Assembly (NCBI GenBank): GCA_900770075.1
Contig: CAAGIZ010000023.1
Coordinates: forward strand, 1 to 13,296
Origin: Spirochaetia bacterium
GTDB taxonomy: Bacteria > Spirochaetota > Spirochaetia > Treponematales > Treponemataceae
DNA: 13,296 bases
Direction of reading: 5' to 3'
Position 1 is the stretch's first letter; each line of letters starts with the position of its first letter. Below the pieces are notes generated by a model. That model saw only the letters and a list, made by a program, of their open reading frames with translations. It did no database searches and was not told the DNA's origin. The position numbers and the translations under genes are program-made. Positions 5,873 through 12,987 of this stretch are shown piece by piece.

Positions 5873-7303
5873 ATGTCGATAATATGGAATATGTCAGAGA
5901 ATAATTTTTCAGAGCAGCTTATAGCCGCAATCGATAAAAAGACGGACTGGTATAACTCCCGGGAATTGCCGAACGTGCTGGAGCAGTACAGGCTCATGCA
6001 CACTTGCGAAAAGACGCTTTACGAGTTTTTGCTGAAAAAATCCCTCATCACCCCGGATCCCTACAAGAACGACAAGAAAATTTCAGATATAGTTCCGCCG
6101 GAAAATGTGGCTTTTACCGAAAACGAACGCCCCATGATTATGGGCATGCGCATGTCCGATTACGACAGCACCCTTGATTTTCTCTGCAATTACTATAAAT
6201 TCTCCGTTTCAAACCTGCAGGTTTCAAACATACGAAAGCTTTTGGACTTGAACAATGCCATTCAGTGGAATTCATTTTCTGTAAATTCTACCAACATAAA
6301 CACAAGAACCCTTGCTACGATGCTTTTTAACGCAAAGCAGGGAGCCGATGCCCTTACCGTAAACATGATAAACGACAGCCTGTCCAAGGCGGGTAAGGCT
6401 GTTACGGCCATCAACAAAATCTTAAAGCAGCTTACGGACTTCCAGCGGGAATTTTACAAGGGCAATCTCCGCAAAACCGTTATGGCTCATCCTTCCTACG
6501 ATGCAAAAAAAGCCTCTGAAAGCCCGGAGGAAGAAAAAGTCCAAATAAAAAAAGCATTTCAGGCTGCGCTGGGGAAGGCACCTTTTTACAACGAACTGGT
6601 GGACGAAATTGTTTCAGAAGACCATTCCCCGGACAAAATAAACATTCAGAAGGCACTGCTTAAAAAACTGGAAGTTGAAAATTCTCAGAGTCAGGACAAG
6701 GAAGAGAAAATTGACACAAAGGCGATTCTCCTTGTTGCCTTGCGGGTTTTCGGTGCCATGCCGGGGCAGATTATTCAGGCAAAGGAAAAAATTGTCGAAA
6801 ATCACGAAATCCTGGAAAGCGAGCACAACACTTTTTGGGAAAAACTCAAAAAAGCCCTCCGCAAAGCGTTCAATATTGAAGAAAAACCTATTTTTTATCA
6901 GATTTCCATAAGCGACCAGACGACGGATGCCGTGCGCCACGAAAAAGTCGATTACATGAAATTCATAAGGGAACTGGAAGCCAGAGCGCGGAAATATGCC
7001 TCTGCGGGAATAAGAAAGGCTCCTCTGTACGAAAAAATTTCCCAGCAGAGCGAAGAAAAAATTCTGGAATACGTAAATCAGCAGATTCTGGAATGTAACA
7101 AGATGCTGAAATACTTAAACGGACTGGACGAATTTTTCAAAAATGCACCTCTTCCTCAGAACCGCCAGAAAATCAAGGGCTTGAAGATGGAAATTACGGC
7201 GCTGAAAAATTCAATCGTAAAGGCAAACCAGCACCGCTCGGAATACACGGCCTATGTCGAAGAAGAAGCTCAATTAAAAAAACTGGGAATAAAAAATGCT
7301 TAA
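5873..7303 (+). CDS. Helical cytoplasmic protein of unknown function
   Basis: A 476-aa protein with no signal peptide or membrane segment. It is rich in Lys, Glu, Gln and Asn and predicted mostly helical, with coiled-coil-like stretches near residues 200-225 and 385-470. No catalytic motif is recognisable. A central charged linker (about 215-225, SESPEEEKVQ) and another near 270 (SQSQDKEEKID) may divide it into three parts. The start could also be the ATG at 5891, which has GGA 3 nt upstream and would drop six residues. An AT-rich TATATT box at 5848-5853 suggests a short leader to the ATG at 5873. The stop overlaps the next start by 8 nt, so it is cotranslated with the peptide-binding protein. 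Function is unknown. Confidence 0.8.
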   Translation: MSIIWNMSENNFSEQLIAAIDKKTDWYNSRELPNVLEQYRLMHTCEKTLYEFLLKKSLITPDPYKNDKKISDIVPPENVAFTENERPMIMGMRMSDYDSTLDFLCNYYKFSVSNLQVSNIRKLLDLNNAIQWNSFSVNSTNINTRTLATMLFNAKQGADALTVNMINDSLSKAGKAVTAINKILKQLTDFQREFYKGNLRKTVMAHPSYDAKKASESPEEEKVQIKKAFQAALGKAPFYNELVDEIVSEDHSPDKINIQKALLKKLEVENSQSQDKEEKIDTKAILLVALRVFGAMPGQIIQAKEKIVENHEILESEHNTFWEKLKKALRKAFNIEEKPIFYQISISDQTTDAVRHEKVDYMKFIRELEARARKYASAGIRKAPLYEKISQQSEEKILEYVNQQILECNKMLKYLNGLDEFFKNAPLPQNRQKIKGLKMEITALKNSIVKANQHRSEYTAYVEEEAQLKKLGIKNA

Positions 7304-8984
7304 AAGAACAACTTTTTTCTTTCTCCTGGCCCTTTTTACACTGGGGGGTTCTTTCCCTCAGAATCCGGCAGACGCAGAGGATTTTGAAGATTTCCTGAAC
7401 GAACTGCAACCTGATTTTCTTGAGGGAGAAGGGGATGCAGAAAACCCTGAATTTTCACAGGGCTTTGGAAAATTCAATCCGGAAATTCAACGCCCCCTGA
7501 CAATCTGCATGGCAGCAGGACATCTGGATTTAAATCCCCACACTTCAAGTTATTCAACCGAATCTCAGGTTATAAATGCCCTGCAGGAGGGGCTTTTCTG
7601 TTACGACCCGAAAACTTTGGATCCGCTCCCTGCCCTTGCTTCGGATTACAGGATTTCCAGAGACAAAAAACGCTGGACTTTTACAATCCGGGACAACGCA
7701 AAGACCAGCGACGGACTTCAGATTACGCCGCAGACGGTTATAGACAGCTGGCTCCGCCTTCAAAAAACGCCGGACGCTCCCTACGCCTCTCTTTTGGACT
7801 GCATACGGGGCATAAAAGAATACCGGGAAGGAAAAATCGGGCAGGAAGAAGTTGGCTTAAAGGCAAACGGACAGAAACTCACCGTAACTTTGAACAATCC
7901 TACGGCGCACCTTCCGCGAATCCTCTGCCACCACGCCTTTTCCGTTTTTACAGGCAACATGGAAAGTTTTTCCGGGGCATACGTCTTAAAGACTAGGGAA
8001 GAAAACACTCTTGTCCTTGAAAAAAACGAAAACTACTGGGACAGCCAAAATGTTGCCGTCGGACAGATTGTAATTGAAATTTCAGAAGACAAAAGCGAAA
8101 ACACCTGGCTTTTCAACACAGGGCGGGCAGACTGGCTCATCTCCTCCTTCGACATAAACTCCCTGCTGAACAAGGATGCGGTGCGGATAAGTGCCGTCTT
8201 TGGAACAACCTACCTGTTTTTTACCTGCAAAAATCCTGTATGGAACGATGCAGATTTCCGAAATGCCCTTCTTGCGGCAGTTCCCTGGGGAAAAGTCAGA
8301 AGCGACAACCTGATTCAGGCAACAACCCTGGTTTACCCCCTTTCCGGCTACCCGGAAGTTGAAGGTCTTTACGAAACCAGCGAAGAAGAAGCGCTGGAAC
8401 TTATGGAAGACGCCCGGAAAAAAGCAGGAATTGCCCCGGACAAAAAACTTCAGCTGACTTTTGGAATTGCGGACAACGATTACATGAAAGGCCTTGCCCG
8501 CATCTTAATGGAAGCCTGGGAGCCGCTGGGCGTTGAACTTGTAACGTTTAAAATCTCGGAAGACCAGTATCTTTCAAACATTCCATACCTGAACTACGAC
8601 CTTTTCAGTTATTCTTGGATCGGGGACTTTGCAGACCCGCTGGCTTTTCTGGAACTGTTCCGGGAAGGTTCAACCCTTAACCAGACAAAGTGGACGAATC
8701 CAAAATTTACAGAAAAACTTTTGCAGGCAGCCGAAGAAACGGACGAAAAAGAGAGGTACAGGCTTTTGGGAAAGGCTGAACAGATTTTGCTGGACGACGG
8801 AGTTATAATGCCCGTAAGCCATTCAATCAGCCTTCATGCAGTAAATCCCACAGAACTGGGCGGCTGGTACACCAATGCCCTGGACATCCATCCGCTTAAA
8901 AACCTGTACTTTAGGGAAACAAAATACGAAATGCCTGACAACGTTGCATTCTACCTCTGGCAGGACGCTTCCCGGATTTTTTGA
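7296..8984 (+). CDS. OppA/DppA-like extracellular solute-binding protein (family 5)
   Basis: A 562-aa protein, probably the periplasmic substrate-binding component of an oligopeptide ABC importer. Residues 1-20 are a signal peptide without a lipobox Cys, so it appears soluble in the periplasm and not lipid-anchored. An unusual acidic segment follows (about 25-60: DAEDFEDFLNELQ, then EGEGDAENPEF). Family 5 features include the LDLNPHTSSYSTESQVINALQ start, EGLFCYDPKTLDPLPALASDY, WTFTIRDNAKTSDG and the late SYSWIGDFADPLAFLELF. No permease or ATPase gene is nearby. The gene overlaps the upstream unknown gene by 8 nt, and TGGGA upstream of the ATG is its ribosome binding site. Its last 34 bp overlap the convergent DJ-1-family gene. 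Substrate specificity cannot be read from sequence. Confidence 0.9.
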   Translation: MLKRTTFFFLLALFTLGGSFPQNPADAEDFEDFLNELQPDFLEGEGDAENPEFSQGFGKFNPEIQRPLTICMAAGHLDLNPHTSSYSTESQVINALQEGLFCYDPKTLDPLPALASDYRISRDKKRWTFTIRDNAKTSDGLQITPQTVIDSWLRLQKTPDAPYASLLDCIRGIKEYREGKIGQEEVGLKANGQKLTVTLNNPTAHLPRILCHHAFSVFTGNMESFSGAYVLKTREENTLVLEKNENYWDSQNVAVGQIVIEISEDKSENTWLFNTGRADWLISSFDINSLLNKDAVRISAVFGTTYLFFTCKNPVWNDADFRNALLAAVPWGKVRSDNLIQATTLVYPLSGYPEVEGLYETSEEEALELMEDARKKAGIAPDKKLQLTFGIADNDYMKGLARILMEAWEPLGVELVTFKISEDQYLSNIPYLNYDLFSYSWIGDFADPLAFLELFREGSTLNQTKWTNPKFTEKLLQAAEETDEKERYRLLGKAEQILLDDGVIMPVSHSISLHAVNPTELGGWYTNALDIHPLKNLYFRETKYEMPDNVAFYLWQDASRIF

Positions 8985-9574
8985 GCCGTCTGCTCCCCGG
9001 CAGTCAGTTCCACAAGTTTCATTGCAAACTGTTCCGCAGTTCCCGGTCCCCGGCCTGTAAGCACGTTGTTGTCCAGGACAAAAGGAACGTCCTTTATGTG
9101 AGTGGAATTTTCTGTCAGTTCTCTGGCTTTAAGGGCACTTCCGCACCATTTGTCCAGTTCGTTTTCCATTCCCGGATAGCATGTCCACCGCCTGTTGGCA
9201 AGAATTCCCGTCTGGGCAAGCACAACTGCAGGAGCCGCACAGATAGCCGCAACGATTTTTCCGCTTCTTGCCATTTTTATCGTAAAATTAAACAGAAACT
9301 GGTTTTCGGAGAGATTTTTTGCTCCGGGCATTCCACCGGGAAAGAAGATTGCATCGGTAGTTCCGCCGTTCAGCTGTTTGATGTAGTCTTTTAAAAGCAT
9401 ATCCGCCGTAACGGAAATTCCGTGGCTGCCTGTTACGACGATTTTTTCAGAAGGGCAACCGTCTTCAGGAACGCTTACAAGGGTAACATTCTGACCGGCA
9501 CGCCTAAGGTAATCAACGACAGTAAGGGCTTCAATTTCTTCAAAACCCTGTGCAAGAAAAACAGAAATATTCAT
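8951..9574 (-). CDS. DJ-1/YajL/PfpI-family protein
   Basis: A 207-aa cytoplasmic protein of the DJ-1/PfpI superfamily. The fold starts with MNISVFLAQGFEEIEALTVVD and includes the conserved Glu15 and the nucleophile-elbow Cys112 in AAICAAPAVVLAQTGIL. The conserved FFPGGMPG loop and GRGPGTAEQFAM segment fit the DJ-1/ThiJ subgroup. Members are described as oxidative-stress or glyoxalase-like proteins, and the exact activity is debated, so no specific reaction is assigned. The start at 9574 gives the normal family N terminus; a longer open frame to 9703 would add 43 unrelated residues. No Shine-Dalgarno is seen. A TATACT box lies 6 nt before the ATG, suggesting a leaderless or near-leaderless mRNA. 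Confidence 0.9.
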   Translation of the reverse strand: MNISVFLAQGFEEIEALTVVDYLRRAGQNVTLVSVPEDGCPSEKIVVTGSHGISVTADMLLKDYIKQLNGGTTDAIFFPGGMPGAKNLSENQFLFNFTIKMARSGKIVAAICAAPAVVLAQTGILANRRWTCYPGMENELDKWCGSALKARELTENSTHIKDVPFVLDNNVLTGRGPGTAEQFAMKLVELTAGEQTAQKIREASCQR

Positions 9575-9678
9575 AAAAGAAGTATAGCACACAAGAAGGG
9601 GCAGGGGGAAATTTTTTTTGAGTTTTTGGACGGAATCAACTCTCAACCGGTGTTCCGCAGTTCCGGCTTTCGCCTCCA

Positions 9679-9731
9679 TTCGGCAATAAAAAGGGCTGCC
9701 CAAAAAATGGACAGCCCTTTTTATTGCCGAA
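9679..9731. terminator. Strong palindrome, probable bidirectional terminator
   Basis: A perfect 20-bp stem pairs 9679-9698 with 9712-9731 around a 13-nt A-rich loop. A five-base A run in one arm and a T run in the other lie within the stem, so it can act in either direction. It lies after agcS on the minus strand, and it would also stop readthrough from the peptide-binding gene, which has no terminator of its own. Confidence 0.7.
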
Positions 9732-9749
9732 CGCTATTGGCGCTGCTAC
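9729..9749 (-). repeat. GTAG-headed mini-hairpin, copy D
   Basis: On the minus strand GTAG is followed by CAGCGCCAATAG and CGTTC. This is the plan of copies B and C with a different stem core. It starts 25 nt after the agcS stop and runs into the first 3 bp of the large palindrome. Confidence 0.4.
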
Positions 9750-9773
9750 ACCCCGCCGTAGCAGGGGTGCCCT

Positions 9774-11282
9774 TTAGTTTTGTTCTTCGTCTGCAATGGG
9801 ATTGTTCCAGAAATCGTAACCGATGGAATAAATCCTCTTGCCGGAGAAGTAGTCTGCCGTAAGCTTTACGATTATACCGTTCAGAACCAGCAGGGAAATA
9901 ATGTTAGGAATTGCCATAAGACCGTTTACGATGTCGGCAATAGTCCATACTGCGCTTACCGTCATGTAAGGGCCGGCAAAAATTGCTGCAATGTAGAGCC
10001 AGCGGTAGATTTTTACGGGGGTCATCTTTCCCTTTGAAAGGTATTCGATGCAGCGCTCAGAGTAGTAGTCCCAGCCAAGAATTGTGGTAAAGGCAAAGAG
10101 AACCAGACAGAGCATAAGTATAAATGAAATAACGACACCTGGAATCCGCGGAAGCAGGGTCTGGAATGCTGCATTTGTAATTTCAAAACCGGCAAGGCCC
10201 AGTTCAGGCCGCCATGTGCCGGAAATTACGATTACAAGACCGGTTACGGTACAGATTACGATTGTGTCGAAGAAAGTACCTGTCATGGAAATAATTCCCT
10301 GCTGAACGGCATAGTCTACCTTTGCAGCAGAAGCCGCAATAGGGGCAGAACCAAGACCTGCTTCGTTAGAGAAGATACCGCGGGCAATACCTTTCTGCAT
10401 GGCAACAATCATTGCACCGACAGCACCGCCGGCGGCCGCCTTAAACCCGAAGGCTCCCTGAAAAATCTGCTCAAAGGCAGAGGTAACCTGAGAGAGGTTA
10501 CAGGTAACAGCAAGAACGCCGAATACGACGTAAATAACTGCCATGGCAGGAACGATTATGCCGGCTACCGTCGAAATGCGTTTTACCCCGCCGATTATTA
10601 CCAGAGCCACCAGAACTGCAAGCACTATGGAAGCGATTACTACAACCAGAGAGTAGGTTCCGATGCCCGGAATGGTAACTGAAGCAAGGGGAGAATTTCC
10701 TGAGGCAACCTTTGCAAAGGAATTGATGGCTGTGGAAATAGAGTTTACCTGGCTGAAGGTTCCGATGCCGAAGAGTCCGACCATGGTGCCGAAAACGGCA
10801 AACAGAACTGCAAGGATTTTTCCCAGACGAGGGAATTTTGCGCCTACGCCTTTTTCGCAGGTGTAGAAAGGACCGCCCAGAATATGACCGTCTTCTTTTA
10901 CTTCCCTGAAGTGGATGGAAAGAAGACATTCTGAGTATTTTGTAGCCATACCCAAAAGGGCTGCAAGCCACATCCAGAAAAGGGCACCCGGGCCGCCCAG
11001 GGCAATTGCGGTGGCAACGCCGACGATGTTACCTGTACCGATGGTAGCAGAAAGAGCGGTACAAAGGCTTTTGAAAGAAGAAAGCTCACCGCCTTCTTTT
11101 GCGTCAGACTTGCGGAAAATTGATTTGATTGCAAATTTGAGCTGGGAAAACTGAACTCCCCTGAGCCTGACTGTCAAAAAGATGCCGGTTACAAGAATGA
11201 GGATTATCAGCGGAAGTCCCCATACAAAACCGTCAATGGCATCTAAAACTGAATTGATTTTTGTGAACACTGATGAAGTCAT
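9774..11282 (-). CDS. agcS: Sodium:alanine/glycine symporter (AGCS family)
   Basis: A 502-aa inner-membrane transporter that takes up alanine or glycine with sodium. About ten or eleven hydrophobic segments are visible, beginning with GLPLIILILVTGIFL. The family signature follows: GTGNIVGVATAIALGGPGA then LFWMWLAALLGMATKYSE. Further conserved parts are GGVKRISTVAGIIVPAMAV, the GIARGIFSNEAGLGSAPIA loop and WDYYSERCIEYL. Length is typical for the family. The start at 11282 has an excellent AAAGGAG six nt upstream, giving MTSSVFTK. A longer open frame to 11510 merely reads through the riboswitch. A glycine riboswitch with terminator precedes the gene, so glycine is the likely regulating, and probably transported, amino acid. 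Confidence 0.95.
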   Translation of the reverse strand: MTSSVFTKINSVLDAIDGFVWGLPLIILILVTGIFLTVRLRGVQFSQLKFAIKSIFRKSDAKEGGELSSFKSLCTALSATIGTGNIVGVATAIALGGPGALFWMWLAALLGMATKYSECLLSIHFREVKEDGHILGGPFYTCEKGVGAKFPRLGKILAVLFAVFGTMVGLFGIGTFSQVNSISTAINSFAKVASGNSPLASVTIPGIGTYSLVVVIASIVLAVLVALVIIGGVKRISTVAGIIVPAMAVIYVVFGVLAVTCNLSQVTSAFEQIFQGAFGFKAAAGGAVGAMIVAMQKGIARGIFSNEAGLGSAPIAASAAKVDYAVQQGIISMTGTFFDTIVICTVTGLVIVISGTWRPELGLAGFEITNAAFQTLLPRIPGVVISFILMLCLVLFAFTTILGWDYYSERCIEYLSKGKMTPVKIYRWLYIAAIFAGPYMTVSAVWTIADIVNGLMAIPNIISLLVLNGIIVKLTADYFSGKRIYSIGYDFWNNPIADEEQN

Positions 11283-11341
11283 AGTGTTCTCCTTTGGATG
11301 AAAAATCACTGTATCTTGCGATAGGAACCTTACGCTACAGT

Positions 11342-11376
11342 GAAAAAAATAGAGCCTGTCTCCTTGGACAGGCTCT
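11342..11376 (-). terminator. Riboswitch expression-platform terminator
   Basis: On the minus strand a 10-bp perfect stem (11376-11367 with 11360-11351) around a 6-nt loop is followed by TATTTTTTTC. It lies between the glycine aptamer and the agcS ribosome binding site. Part of its 5' arm (CUGUCC, 11371-11366) can instead pair with GGACGG (11411-11406) of the aptamer P1 stem. Confidence 0.85.
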
Positions 11377-11400
11377 CCAGAGTGTGAAGAACTTTTTTTT

Positions 11401-11517
11401 AAGCTCCGTCCGTTTGCCTGAGATATCGGTTCACAGAAAAAACTTATGGGAACCTTAACCCTTCGGCGCCTTGCATTCAAGGACTCTCCAGAGAGACGGC
11501 TTAGGTACAACGCACCT
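11401..11517 (-). promoter_or_regulatory. Glycine riboswitch, single aptamer with 5' ghost hairpin
   Basis: Read on the minus strand, this has the glycine-aptamer signatures GGAGAG, GGCGCCGAAGGG and CTCAGGCAAACGGAC in order. P1 is formed by AAGCCGTC (11502-11495) with GACGGAGCTT (11410-11401). P2 is CCTTG/CAAGG. P3 is GGTTC/GAACC. Directly 5' of P1 a 6-bp hairpin AGGTGC-GTT-GTACCT (11517-11503) looks like a ghost second aptamer, the arrangement called a type-2 singlet. The agcS symporter gene follows. Riboswitches of this class are known before such transporters. Promoter candidates upstream (TTGTAA at 11558-11553 with TAATCT at 11535-11530) are weak. Confidence 0.92.
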
Positions 11518-11582
11518 GCCTTCGATATAAGATTACCGTTATAACAGTTTTTTTACAAGAGGAACTTTTTTTATGGAAGAAT

Positions 11583-11840
11583 TTAGAACTCCCGGTTGCC
11601 GTCTCCGTAGTCGTCGTCTTCTACGATGTCGTCCTCTTCTTCGTCATCGTCTTTTCTGCGCAGATATTTTTTCAGGACTTTGACTGCTTCGTCTTTTTCG
11701 ATGTCAAATTCATCCATAAGTTCCCTTACGATGTCGCCTTTTGATACCTGTTCTTCTTCCAGTGCCTTGATGTACGACACGTAGTAGTCAAAATCGTCCA
11801 AATCATCATCGCCGTCAATATAAAAATCTTCTTCAAACAT
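11583..11840 (-). CDS. Small, strongly acidic protein of unknown function
   Basis: An 85-aa protein in which 35 residues are Asp or Glu. Two acidic tracts (residues 9-18 DGDDDLDDFD and the tail from about 64, KDDDEEEDDIVEDDDYG) flank a helical, mixed-charge core (about 23-63) that includes VSKGDIVRELMDEFDIEK and VLKKYLRRK. The core is compatible with a small helix-turn-helix, and the tail with a nucleic-acid mimic. The start at 11840 has AAGGA 8 nt upstream; a longer frame to 11945 would cross the promoter. A TTGCAA (11897-11892) and TTATAT (11875-11870) pair with 16-bp spacing gives a short leader. It is upstream of, and in the same direction as, the riboswitch and agcS, with no visible terminator between. 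The family is not recognised. Confidence 0.75.
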   Translation of the reverse strand: MFEEDFYIDGDDDLDDFDYYVSYIKALEEEQVSKGDIVRELMDEFDIEKDEAVKVLKKYLRRKDDDEEEDDIVEDDDYGDGNREF

Positions 11841-11869
11841 AATTATTATCCTTAACTTTGTGGGTTCCA

Positions 11870-11897
11870 ATATAATACGAATCTCTGAAAATTGCAA
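11870..11897 (-). promoter_or_regulatory. Candidate promoter of the small acidic protein gene
   Basis: Minus-strand TTGCAA at 11897-11892 and TTATAT at 11875-11870 are 16 bp apart. An overlapping TATTAT (11877-11872) is an alternative -10. Transcription would start about 25 nt before the ATG. Confidence 0.5.
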
Positions 11898-11962
11898 TTT
11901 TTGTAAAAACTTCAGTTTTTCGGGGTGCTCCATATAAAAAATCATTAGACACAGTCAGTGGC

Positions 11963-11996
11963 TTGTAACTTTTGCTTCTAAACGTAAATTTATTAT
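11963..11996 (+). promoter_or_regulatory. Candidate promoter of the secreted TPR-like protein gene
   Basis: TTGTAA at 11963-11968 with TAAATT at 11985-11990 has 16-bp spacing; TATTAT at 11991-11996 is an alternative -10. Either places the start site within a few bases of the ATG at 12000, so the mRNA would be nearly leaderless. No Shine-Dalgarno is present. Confidence 0.4.
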
Positions 11997-11999
11997 GGT

Positions 12000-12842
12000 A
12001 TGAAAAAAAGATTTATTTATCCTGTGATTTTCTGCCTGACGGCTCTGGTCTTTGCTGAAGGAGAAATTTCGGACTTTTGCCGGGAAAAAATTGACGAATT
12101 CGTAACCCTCCGGGTTGAATTAAAATCAAGTGACGACATTACGGCTCTGGAAGCGATAAAAAAAACTGAAGCCGAAGCCATGGCTGCCCTTCCGCTTGTG
12201 GCCGTGGATTTTGAGCAGGAAAAGCAGATTCTCTCAAACCTGTACTTTATGGAAACTTACGCCAGAACCTTGACCAGGGAAAACCGGGCTGAACTGCGCA
12301 GGACAATGAAAAAGCAGATGAATGACTGTTTTGGGGTGATGGAAAAACGCAGCGAAGAACAGCTGGACAAGTGGTTTTATGTTTCCATGGCGGACGTTAC
12401 AAGTTACTATATGACCCGCTCCATTGCGGCAACCTTTTACTGGGGATTTAAGGTAAAGGATTGGCATAAAAAAGCCTTAAAAAAAGATGAATTCATGGCT
12501 TCGGCAAATGCCTGTCTTGCAAACTGGAATTTTTATGCTCCGGCTCCCATAGGTTCCAATAAAAAGGCCCGGAAACTTTACGAAAACGGAATAAAGGGCG
12601 CCAGAACTCCCGGAGAAAAATACATGGTCTATACCTATTTTTCCCAGTTTTTGTACGAACTTGACGAAAAGGACGAAGCCGAAAAATATCTGGAACTTGC
12701 CTACGGACTGAACCTGGGAACGAAAGAACTGGATTTTATGAAAAAATGCAACGAAGAAGGAATTTCGTTTTTGCAGTATATGCGCAATTCTTCCGGAATA
12801 GACGAAGAACTCCCTGAATCCGAAAAAGAAGCCGAAGACTGA
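12000..12842 (+). CDS. Predicted secreted, TPR-like protein of unknown function
   Basis: A 280-aa protein beginning with a clear signal peptide (MKKRF, a hydrophobic core, then ALVFAEG with a likely cut after the Ala of VFA). There is no lipobox. The mature part is alpha-helical and charged. The segment at about 200-245 (GEKYMVYTYFSQFLYELDE, then KDEAEKYLELAYGLN) resembles one or two tetratricopeptide helix pairs. The tail is acidic (DEELPESEKEAED). It is probably periplasmic and may bind other envelope proteins, but this is inference from fold class. It is divergent from the small acidic protein gene and is followed after 145 bp by cysK, with no strong terminator between. Confidence 0.8.
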   Translation: MKKRFIYPVIFCLTALVFAEGEISDFCREKIDEFVTLRVELKSSDDITALEAIKKTEAEAMAALPLVAVDFEQEKQILSNLYFMETYARTLTRENRAELRRTMKKQMNDCFGVMEKRSEEQLDKWFYVSMADVTSYYMTRSIAATFYWGFKVKDWHKKALKKDEFMASANACLANWNFYAPAPIGSNKKARKLYENGIKGARTPGEKYMVYTYFSQFLYELDEKDEAEKYLELAYGLNLGTKELDFMKKCNEEGISFLQYMRNSSGIDEELPESEKEAED

Positions 12843-12893
12843 AACCTTTCCTGTCTGCCTGCGCGTTTTCCGCAAATTTTATACAATTTTTCT

Positions 12894-12969
12894 TATTACC
12901 TATTGACACAGTAGGTAATACTGTGTATAAATTATGTAAAGTTAAAACCTATTAAACAAATAGGTAATA
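12894..12969 (+). promoter_or_regulatory. cysK operator region with two 23-bp repeats
   Basis: Two copies of ACCTATT-N7-TAGGTAATA occur at 12898-12920 and 12947-12969, 49 bp apart. In each the ACCTA and TAGGT half-sites are inverted. The first extends to a 9-bp inverted repeat (TATTACCTA at 12894-12902, TAGGTAATA at 12912-12920) covering the -35 box. A further dyad, CACAGTA/TACTGTG (12907-12925), fills the promoter spacer. The second copy lies just after the predicted start site. This layout suggests repression by a dimeric factor. An Rrf2/CymR-type sulfur regulator is a guess from context. Confidence 0.7.
12903..12931 (+). promoter_or_regulatory. Near-consensus sigma-70 promoter of cysK
   Basis: TTGACA at 12903-12908, a 17-bp spacer and TATAAA at 12926-12931 match consensus at eleven of twelve positions. 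Transcription should start near 12938, about 50 nt before the cysK ATG. It is the strongest promoter match in the window and overlaps the operator. Confidence 0.85.
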
Positions 12970-12987
12970 AGAACAAAGGAGAACGCT

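Noticed and set aside
9575..9703. 43-residue N-terminal extension of the DJ-1-family protein
   Set aside because: The family fold begins exactly at the ATG at 9574, and the extension runs into the terminator palindrome.
11573..11683. Plus-strand frame of 36 codons with GAGGA before its ATG, rich in arginine
   Set aside because: It is antisense to the acidic tail of the small protein gene, and its arginine content follows from complementing Asp/Glu codons. No independent support.
12843..12893. Terminator between the secreted TPR-like gene and cysK
   Set aside because: Only a 4-bp TGCG/CGCA hairpin before T-rich sequence was found, which is too weak to call.
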